The position numbers were made by a program, and so were the translations under genes. Positions 1 through 8,600 of a stretch of 12,407 nt of DNA are shown here, piece after piece (position 1 is the first letter of the stretch; each line of letters starts with the position of its first letter). The DNA lies in contig JACGCK010000595.1 of assembly GCA_014925825.1 (NCBI GenBank), forward strand, positions 1-12,407. Reading direction: 5' to 3'. The notes beneath the pieces are model-generated. The model was given only the letters and a program-made list of their open reading frames with translations. It ran no database searches and was not told the origin of the DNA. This DNA is from Pholiota molesta. Its lineage: Eukaryota > Basidiomycota > Agaricomycetes > Agaricales > Strophariaceae.

Positions 1-1312
1 GCTCGATAGCCATTCCTGATTCGAGACAAATAATTCAACTTGGCGGAAGTAGATATTCAGGATCTCTGGAGCGAAAGCAGTGACGAAGTGTTTGGCAAAC
101 TCCATATACTCGACTTGCAGTGTTGATGGCATCTGGGATGGATTTCCATACCTTGGGGATAAAGGTGAATATTGGGATCCGATTAGATATGGGGGTTATT
201 CCTAATAAAATGGACTCACCTGTGGAACAGCCTGCTAAGACAGCATATGCCACTTCTTAGCCTTCCACCATTCACATTTCTCTCTTCTTCAAGTCCTCCG
301 GTACGGCTTCTTTTGGCAACCGAAGGTTTACCACGGCGAATAGAAGCTGACCCCAAGGCACCAAGCTTTCTGCGCTTTGTTGATGTGTGCTAAGGTTAAT
401 AACGATAGTGGTGCGATAAGCCTTCAGAATTAGATGGAGCATAGCAGGGATATCCTGGGAGGCACTAGGAGGTTGTTGGATCATGCTGGTGGCTATCGTT
501 ACGAGAGTCGGGAAGAGTTCAGCGATCATAGCAGGAAGAATATCATTCTTTTGGCGGAACCTTCATGAATTGCAGCTTTATTAGAATTAATGTATGTGTG
601 AGGAAAACGAAGATACTGACCTGAAAGCACGGACAGCCTCCAAAGTAGCAACGCAGCCCGCGTGAACTTCTTTGATGTTATTGCTGGTGAGAAGACGCTT
701 GATTTCGTCGACTAGAGTGGGCCATTTCGCGGGGAAATCGAAGGCGACGATAGATTTGAGGGTATTAGCAAGTTGAATTGCGATGGAGTTGGAGGGGGCG
801 GTGGCGATGAGAGGAAGAATGTTGATACGTATCGCCTCGCGTTCTGAAGGTGCGATAACAACTTGATCTGGCCTGCGCGATGTTTCGATGGAATACGACG
901 TATGAATCCGATTTTTGAGCCATACAGAGCAGGCTTGGCGGGTTGCACTAATATGAAAGCACACGACTATCAAGCATCAAATAGTGAAATTGACGCGTCA
1001 ACCACGTACATGTCAATAGTATCTGCGGCGATGATTCGGAGGATGGCAGCGATCATGCCCTCCTCATTGCCGATCTATCACGAAAATAAAACAAAAACGC
1101 GTCAGCAATCATGTCCGCGATCGTTATCGACTTTCGTTTCTGTCCCAGACTGCTTCAAGTACTTGGCCGAGATATAACGGGCACGAGAAGTCCATAGAAA
1201 GAAGAGAAGACACGCTGCTCACCTTGCGAATCTGGAGCTCGGCGGCCTTGCGAACATTTGGGTCCGGGTTGTATGTTGTAGCGAAGAGGTTAGATAGAGT
1301 TTGGAGGTCCAT
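1..1312 (-). CDS. Importin-7/8 (Nmd5/Sxm1)-type nuclear transport receptor, N-terminal part, five visible exons, frame broken in exon 4
   Basis: Karyopherin-beta family receptor that binds cargo and RanGTP and carries proteins through nuclear pores. Exons: 1312-1223, 1074-1010, 947-621, 560-220 and 151 to the window edge; introns of 148, 62, 60 and 68 nt have GT donors, AG acceptors and mostly CTAAT/CTGAC branch sites. About 325 residues of an expected roughly 1000 are visible. The start MDLQTLSNLFATTYNPD is typical of the fungal family; then come the importin-beta N-terminal segment (RQACSVWLKNRIHTSY, IAPSEREA), FDFPAKWPTLVDEIKRLL, EVHAGCVATLEAVRAFR, PPSASQDIPAMLHLILKAYR and QSAESLVPWGQLLF. 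Exon 5 (YGNPSQMP, FAPEILNIYFRQVELFVS) is intact. Between 285 and 235 the homology passes through three frames (see separate entry), so the gene is either damaged or mis-sequenced there. Yeast has two members, Nmd5 and Sxm1; I cannot say which is the closer. Family call is near certain; exon borders are inferred from splice signals plus homology. Confidence 0.93.
235..286 (-). other. Three clustered frameshifts in importin exon 4
   Basis: Reading leftwards on the minus strand, the frame carrying PKEAVPEDLKKRE stops at once, while the expected continuation KCEWWKAKKW lies in a second frame, AYAVL in a third, and RLFHRYGNPSQ in a fourth register after splicing. The lesions map to the GA-repeat at about 277-286 (two bases short or one extra), the CC run at 250-251 (one base short) and about 235 (one base short). 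The order matches importin-7 homologues (WWK.KKWA...L.RLF.RYG), so each jump is real relative to the family. A net loss of four bases (or one extra and two lost) restores the splice phase of the exon, which supports this reading. Either recent gene decay or local sequencing/assembly errors in short repeats; the intact flanking exons make errors at least as likely. Confidence 0.85.
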
Positions 1313-1600
1313 TCTGCCGCAGCTGTGGGTAAATGAGAACTGTGCGTTCTGGGGTAAAAGAGGACGGCACCTTGTGGGTATCGTATATATACCGCTGATC
1401 GATAAAGAGCCTTGGACAAGAAAAAGATCAGCTGGCGGGCAATTTTTAACACTAATGCAGTCACGTGCCCGTACCTGAGACGCGTTTTCGGGGCGGCGCT
1501 CTTTATACGTGTTCCCCTCACATCCCGCGCGCTCCCTTACGTGACGCGTCTGCTGCGTAGCGACTGCGGGGACCTCTTGACCTCTCAAATTCATGGTTGT
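1313..1600 (-). promoter_or_regulatory. Presumed 5' UTR and promoter of the importin gene
   Basis: The first 290 bp upstream of the importin start hold a TATA-like TATATATA (1384-1391, about 72 bp before the ATG), a CACGTG box (1462-1467) and two ACGCGT boxes (1480-1485 and 1544-1549). CACGTG is the core site of bHLH regulators, and ACGCGT is the MluI cell-cycle box bound by MBF-type factors in fungi. That these sites act here is inference from sequence and position only; such short motifs also occur by chance. Confidence 0.45.
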
Positions 1601-1707
1601 ATATCGGAAATTAATAGCGCTTTTTCAGCCCATTTCCAACCAGCAAAAAATGCGATGTCATCGAGCTTATCATACTTACCGCGAGAGGAGCACCAGTGAG
1701 TTCATAT

Positions 1708-1767
1708 CAACGTGCAGAGTCCAGACTGCTTCTAATCAACCGGTATATCAGGTGCTTCTGCACGTTG
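1708..1767. repeat. 11-bp inverted repeat with 38-nt spacer
   Basis: CAACGTGCAGA at 1708-1718 is repeated as its exact reverse complement at 1757-1767. It lies about 400 bp upstream of the importin start. It could form a stem-loop or be a paired binding site; no neighbouring feature explains it. Confidence 0.5.
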
Positions 1768-2689
1768 TGGACGCGTGTCTGACGAAAGTCTAAAAGATGT
1801 GACTTTTAAGTGCCACCTGGACCCTCATCATCAACAGATTATCTGTTCTCGCGAAATGAACTAATTACAAGGTTTTCCATTCAGCCCTAGCCTTATAAGC
1901 TTAGTGGTTACATACATTGGCAACGAACAACGCCCTGAACAGTATCTATTATACATTTACAAAGGTCCTATCGCACGAGTGAGTTCGAAATATGATGATG
2001 TACGGGATACGCTGACACCCTGTAGCATCTTGTTTTGCCTCCAGATTCCTCGAATGTAACATGCTGGGTTTGCTCTTAATGTTCTTCTCTAACAATAGAT
2101 GTCATTTACTGAACATCCACACTTCTTGTGCTCGGAAACCATCTTTAGGTTTAATGAAACTATTTTCATGAAAACCATTCAACGGAAAATCGAATTCTCC
2201 GCCTTATTCTTCGACTTTTCATTCCAAACTTATATACACTTTCCCCAGCGTCCAATTCGATTTACCACCAGTGAGTTTTTCGACCTTGTAATGCTTTTAT
2301 TTCACAAGGCGACCATCAGTGGAGTATCTTGTGCGACAGCTAGAACTAATCTCAGTTCCTTCCCTTACAAGACAACTCCCAGGTACTTGGTCATACATAA
2401 CTTGACTTTGATATCTGACGAAGTAAGTACTTTGGTGGCCGAAACAAAATCCTCCCGTTTTTGCAACTGGTAGGATTTCGAGGATTCAAGTGGAATCTGA
2501 ACTGAGATACCTCACCACTAGCCATTATCCCCAGTCAGCCAGGAGGATCTCACGTCCTGACTCCTGATCGCACTGGCTTTCCGCACGCCATGGGCCTCGA
2601 ATGGCATGGCCACCCACATCTCAAATCAATTATATTATAACCCTTTTGTAGATTGGACTCGGACATGCCGCATCACTGATTATCACAAA

Positions 2690-2716
2690 TTCGCACAAAT
2701 GCGAAGTCGCGAAGTC
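2690..2716. repeat. Short hairpin followed by a perfect tandem octamer
   Basis: TTCGCA (2690-2695) and TGCGAA (2700-2705) form a perfect 6-bp inverted repeat around CAAA. The right arm runs into two copies of GCGAAGTC (2701-2708, 2709-2716). No gene is near; role unknown. Confidence 0.5.
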
Positions 2717-5000
2717 GAAAATATTTCTGTGGCGCAGATGTGTGCCGCCCGCCAATAGGCCATCCACGCTCGCCAGTAATCCTCGGAGTCGAAATGGGCT
2801 AAGTATGCTTCACTACAGACACGCACTCGCTATTATGGGCTGGAGATCCGAGCGAGCCAAGGCTGCATCTGTTCATCAGCACAGACAGCAGGCTAGTGGC
2901 ATGTGAACGCTCTCTGGCTTGCGCGTCCCTATAGATCTATCGTCTTGCGCGTTATAATCCTTATCGATATCGTTCTTTCCGACAGATCTATTTTCTTGAG
3001 CTTCTCGGTGGGCTGTACTTCACGCATCCGGAAAATGATCTTGAGTCTCAGTTTCTTGTTTTCACTCGGTAATTTGGTCAAATTGGACATATACACCTAG
3101 TGGCTGAATGGTTTCAAGGAGATATCTATGCGTAGACTAAGGCTTCGAAAACAAAAACTTCTGGGGTAATTGATTGGTGAAAGGATCTTGTCCCACCGAC
3201 TACAAGTCAAAGCTTATATTTAACAAGGCGTTCCGAATTATTGGATTATCTTATATGAATTCATCTCCACACTTCTATGGATTCTGATACGAAAGGCTAT
3301 TTTCAAGTTCCTTCGAACAATTCAAGCTGTGCTGTAGGCGCTTGTGCAATTTCACCATCTGTTCATGGCTTTCAATTCTGATGTGAATTTTCATACCCGA
3401 CTTCATATCAAAGTGTTCCTTGAAGTTCAGTCACCTGTACTTATCCGAGAGACGACGGAAAAATATCGAGCAAATGGATGTGATAGCAACTTTGATCACT
3501 GTAACAAGGAGTTGTTATTTCTCCAAATTCTGCGCCAATTCACGGTGTGTATTTCACAAATTGAAGACATAAAAATGTGCTACCTACTCGACTGCTCTCA
3601 TTTCCAGTCCGCTATCCCGACTTTCTTTGATTGGGAAGGGTGTCAACCGCGCAGACATAGGCACGGGCGCCGATTACAGTCGGAAAAACTATGGTCAATA
3701 AACTCTCACCGCCCGCGTATCTCGTATACGTGGGTGCGACGCCTTGTCATCGGTTAGATAACGATGTTCCATGTAGTTTTGGTAAAATACTATGGGCAGA
3801 CTTGTGACCCCCCACAAATTATAATGTTCGCTTTGCATGATATATCTTCTGTACCTTTCTCCGTAGGTATATTTGGATTCATGCTATGTACCACACTCAC
3901 ATCCGTATCCAAGCGATGATTCAGAGATGGATTGATATTTCTGCCTTCCCAATGGCTTATGAGCTATGTACCGCGGGCGGTGTAAGACTGAGTTGTTCCC
4001 ACCCAGTATGTTTGCCGCGATGATGTGGTGTACGGTGGGATGTTGTAGATGTTAGGCGAGCTTCGATAAACGCGTTAGGCAGAGTAGATATTCGAGTACC
4101 TATCAAGTTCAAGTATTCAAGTACCCCTTTCTCGCCGAGCCACTCTGCAGGATCTTATATTCAATGGACACCAGTGTCATTCCCAGCAGAATGTTATTCC
4201 GGGCAAGATATCGATGTGAACGATCAAACCCTCCGTTGCGCCGGCGGTTCAATCCATCTATCTGTACGCATTGGCCCTTAGATGTTGGTCTCGATATACC
4301 TACAGTCTTCAGGGTGGCTTGGGACAGATGAACATTCAGTTTTATTTGAATCGATATCATTGCGTTTGACATGACTTGTGACTGTTCTTACCAGCGGTTT
4401 GAACAGATATATGATGTTCAGCCAATGATAGCAGCCATACTCATCAGTGGGTACCTTCCTAGATACGCATGTTAGATTTATGAGTTATTCGACGACTTGA
4501 TTCAAACGCAGACCAGGTACCGAAAGTGTTCCCCTGCGTTGCTCTGGTCGCGAAAAGCGAAGACAGTGGATCCGTGATTGACAAGGCATTATCATTAATG
4601 CCATCGGCTCCGATTCTGCCGTATAACCTGCAGATTCCAAACAATCCTCTATGAGAGGCTGAAAGATTGTCCAAATTAATGGCAGGTCTTTCAACTGATG
4701 CGGTACGCTTTGGCCTACCCGCTAGTCGCTGTGGACTTGTTATTTCCTGATCAAGATCTTGGAACTGGAAGGGATCAAACTTCCAGGTTTAAAAAACTAC
4801 AATGAACACAGATAAACAGTGTATTGTGGCTTGAAAAACTCATGCGGACGATAACGTGAGCTATTTACTTGTTCAAGTCGGTTTATGATTAAGCGCCAAG
4901 CCAGCGAAAAGCTGCGGAGTGAATTACAAAGCAGTCGTCCAGATTTCTTTAAAAAAACCTAGAAACGGCACTTTGCCAGCTTTGCCTATGCTTTCCATCG

Positions 5001-5669
5001 CTGAATGGTGATTGGCCTGGGGCGGACACTTTTAGAAGCCCTTTATCGTATACAGAAGGTGCCACTGGTTGGGAGCATCAAAGCCAGGTAAGGCTATTGC
5101 AGGAGCTGTGCGACAACGATTGGGATTTGGCACTGGTCATCTCATTACCAATGATTGGCACCAATGAGTCAGTTATGACTAATTGAATGGAGCATTCTGG
5201 GGAGCTGATTCCAAGTTTGTCGCTAGAACCCACTACGCGCAGTGTGGCTTCCAAAGTAGAACTGTAGAATTGCTCAAGGCTCTGCGGGAGTATAGCCTTT
5301 GGACACCAGTATTTAGACGCCCGTTAAGTCTATCAAAGTCCAGACACACATGCTATCGTTCTAGCTGGGTTCTGGCCTGTGAATGCTGTCAGTCGCTGTA
5401 TGTGCCCACCGCATGACAGGTAAGGAGCAAGACGATGAACCTAGAGCGATACTGCGGTAAGTGGGAGTGAGCTCGAGGCTATGCAGAAGGCGTGTAGTTG
5501 GCGTGTAGAACCAGTGCTGGGCGCTAGAAAGATGTGGAATCGCGTGACTTCTAGTATATTCTGGGACAAGGCCGCGGTAAACAAATGACAACATAGGATC
5601 AACTAGGGTAGCTCTATGACTCCAGCCTGTGCGACTTCTTTCCTCCCCCACCACCACCGACACTAGAGG
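5001..5669 (+). promoter_or_regulatory. Upstream region of the RING-finger gene with CCAAT cluster
   Basis: No gene is recognisable here. CCAAT pentamers occur at 5148-5152 (+), 5154-5158 (as ATTGG) and 5161-5165 (+); the last overlaps TGAGTCA at 5165-5171, the core site of fungal bZIP factors of the Gcn4/AP-1 type, itself inside the inverted repeat AGTCA-GTTA-TGACT (5167-5180). More ATTGG pentamers lie at 5011-5015 and 5119-5123. Two direct copies of GGCGTGTAG sit at 5489-5497 and 5500-5508. CCAAT is the site of the HAP/NF-Y complex. The cluster is about 500 bp before the ATG; use as a promoter of that gene, or of an unseen transcript starting nearer, is inference. Confidence 0.4.
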
Positions 5670-8600
5670 ATGGACCACAATCAGAACCAGAACCAAGACC
5701 CCGTCTTCCAGTTCATTCGGTCCACTTTTCGCCAGGGCACCGCCGATGGCGAGGACGACGGCGCCCAATCTCGCGGCGGACAATCTGAGACATTTGTCTC
5801 GCAGAATGGTTCCGAAGCCCACGCCCAGGCACACGACGACATGCAGCTGGATGCTGAATACGATGGCCTGCCCCCACTGCAGGAACTTTCGGATTCGGGC
5901 GACTCTGACGCTGAATCAGAGTCCGACAGGGATGCGAACGAAGTCGAGATGCAGGCCGTAGACCCCAACGATAGGGATGGGGATACGTCTTCAACGAGTT
6001 TCCTGCCACGCATGTCTCTTGTGATTCCCGGTAGACGAGTTCAACCGATGCGACAAACCAGTAACAGACGACCACGAGTGGACGACGACGACGATGACGA
6101 GCGGGATCGTCGACATCCTTCACAGCGCGTAAGCAGTGTAAATAACAACGCTGCCTCCTCTTCTTCATCCCAGACCTCGCCCCCCGCTTCTTTACCTCGC
6201 ACTCATGCTTCTATTCCTGTATCTGGTGCATCCGAAACTCCACATCCCCCTACACGACAGCCCCCTAATGTACAGCGTCACATATTCCACACTACCATCA
6301 ATCTAGGCCCTGGTGGTCCCCCCAATCCATTCCGCCTTTTCCAGCATTTGTTCCCTAACAATAACCCTAATGAACCTAATCCAGAACCTAATCCCACGAA
6401 CAACGGCAATACCGATAATTCCAACCTCGATGCCGGCGGTATTGACAATAATACCCCTCCAGGACCACCTCCCGTACAACCGCCTCAACCGCCTAACGGG
6501 AACAATGGTCCCCGCCCGCCGCCGTCTATCTTCGGGATGTCTTTCGATCTTGGTCCCGGAGGTGTGCTATTGGGGGGTCCGGCCGGCGCCGCAATGAATG
6601 GGTTCCCGGGCGGAAACCCCACCGCCAATGCGCAGCAGGCGCAGGGACTTCCTCCACATCTGGCTGACCTGCTCTCACGCATTGGTGCGCAATTTGTTTC
6701 TGGGTTTGGAATGGATAACCAGGAGGATCCCGATCGAGCGCGTAAGCTTGTCGACGGCTTGGAGATGGTGCCTGAGGGTCTAGTCAGAAGGTTGGAACGA
6801 GTGGGTGGCACGGGCGGAGGTATGGGTGAGGATCCGACCAAGGGCGGCGACAGTGGATGTGCGATTTGTTGGGACCGCTTGTTGGACTCGGATGGTGAAG
6901 GTTTCGGCCCTTCAAAGGAGACGGCGGATCCCAAAGAGGGATCTTCGTCAACGGAGGTGAAGCAGCGCAAAATCGTTTCGCTTCCCTGTGCCCATGTCTT
7001 CCATGCTGAATGTCTTATTCCATGGTTCTCGCGCCCCCGTCAAACGACCTGCCCAACATGTCGATTTAACATCGATCCAGATAACTTGACCTATGTATCA
7101 TGGTCTGGAAGGCAGAGGGAACGCCGAGAAGCGGAGGCTGCTGCCGCTCGTACTGCTGAAGGCGCTCAGCCTGCCACAACGGATAACGCGGAGGCTTCGA
7201 TTACACCCAATCTTCATGCACCGCTTACAGCTGACGCCCTTCCCTTCCCATCGATTCCTGACGTCGCCCCTAATCCTATCAATGACGACGCTTTCCCAGA
7301 AGCACGCGAGCAGATTTCCCGCCAGCTGGCGGCCATATATGCTGGTATGAACCCCGACCCCGCTGCACACTTCGGCGATGGAAATGCTCCGGCCACTCCG
7401 CCAGTCAATCAGCAAGAACAGCGAGGAGCACAAGCAACACAACAGCAACAACCACAACCCCCACATCATCGACATGGCACTGCCGTCACCGTTACATCGA
7501 TTCCCATTACAATCCCCATTCCTGTGGCCATTCCTCTGGGAGGCGTTCATGCTGGTATGTTTAGTTCTTTCCGAAATGTCTTTACTGGGTTCACCAACGG
7601 ACGTGCTAATCCGCCTCGCCTTTTTGTAGGGGCCAATGCCAACTTCGGACCCTCTACTTCGACGACTTCAGCCAATCCTCCGGCTTCTACCCCCGGTGCC
7701 ACTAGCGCCAACCCGCCTTCAGCTACCACACCCACATCTCCAGCAGGTAATTTTTCTAATCTTTCTTCGCAGCCTGGAATCAGCAGTGACGGATTTCTTT
7801 TAGGAACCTCAGCCAACGTTCCGCGATTCAATTCCCCATGGCCATTCGGACTCGGACTTGGGCTTGGATCTATCGGTGTTCCTAATGTCAATTTACCTCC
7901 TGGGGCTCCCGGTCCACGACCACCGCAAGCTAATACTAATACTTTCAACCTTGAGGGTCTTGACTTCGGTATACCTGGCATGCGTGCAGACGTGGTTGTC
8001 ACGATGGATATGTTCTTCGATCCATTCGGTCCCGGTGGGCCACATCGTCACGATGACCACACTGCCGAAGAAGATCATGCTCACGCTGCAGATCCCCACC
8101 ATCATCACCCAGAACGCGAGGCGGGCGAGGTGGAGATGGAAGAGGATGTCATGATGTTCATGCCGGAGGATGAAGGACATCAACAGGAGCCGGAGCACTT
8201 ACAAAGAATCTTGGAAATGTTTGCTGGGCCGGAAGCCAATTTCGGTGCCGCCAACCGTAATCGCCAGGCGCAGCCCCAGCAAGCCCAACAACCTACTGGT
8301 CTGGGTGATGGGATCCAAATGGATGAAGCTGACAGAAACATGGCCGAAGCGTTCGCGCAAGCCCTCCGCGCTAGATTCCCGCGAAGTCAACAAGGCCAAG
8401 CTGGTGAACAAGATGCACAGCCTCGTCCCGAGGAAGGAGGTGTACCTGCTCAACCCGCCCAACAAGGGGACGCCCCAGCGCCTGATACCCAACCTCGGCC
8501 CCGGATTCGGCGTGCATTCGCTATGCCACCCATCTTTGGTCAATTCCCAGATATCTTTGGGGCTGGCGGACCTGGCGCCCGACGTTCCCGTCCTGAAGGC

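Larger units (their letters stand above)
1601..5000. other. 3.4-kb intergenic stretch with no supportable gene
   Basis: The sequence is more AT-rich than the flanking genes. The longest open frames are 2099-2473 (+, 124 codons), 3344-3757 (+, 137 codons) and 4788-4459 (-, about 109 codons, no ATG near its beginning). None shows a domain I recognise, their lengths are about what chance gives in this much sequence, and none is continued by convincing exons on either side. 3344-3757 does contain an intron-like segment (a GTGTGT donor near 3545, a TTTCCAG end near 3608), so a small unknown gene cannot be excluded. I see no terminal repeats, transposase or polymerase motifs, tRNA or rRNA. Small repeats: an 11-bp inverted repeat (1708-1718 / 1757-1767), a hairpin plus tandem octamer (2690-2716). 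Confidence 0.6.

Noticed and set aside
2099..2473. 124-codon plus-strand frame rich in Phe, Ser and Thr
   Set aside because: No domain, AT-rich composition like the surrounding non-coding DNA, and a length expected by chance in several kilobases.
4109..4788. String of minus-strand open frames (87 to 109 codons) that might be a decayed transposon or polyprotein
   Set aside because: I looked for protease, reverse transcriptase, integrase and transposase motifs and found none; no terminal repeats flank it.
1313..5669. Possible tRNA, mating-pheromone (CaaX) or small secreted protein genes in the large gap
   Set aside because: No tRNA arm set, no short frame ending in a CaaX box and no signal-peptide frame stood out by eye; a dedicated scan was not possible.
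5361..5834. 157-codon minus-strand frame over the start of the RING gene
   Set aside because: It overlaps the real coding start in antisense and looks like no known protein; the hydrophobic runs come from reading acidic and Gln codons backwards.
6485..6970. 161-codon Pro/Ser-rich minus-strand frame inside the RING gene
   Set aside because: Antisense shadow of a Gly/Pro-rich coding segment; GC-rich codons suppress stops on the opposite strand.
7747..7772. 26-nt intron ending at the first CGCAG in the second intron candidate
   Set aside because: Far below the minimum intron length known for fungi; the acceptor at 7803 is the only reasonable one.
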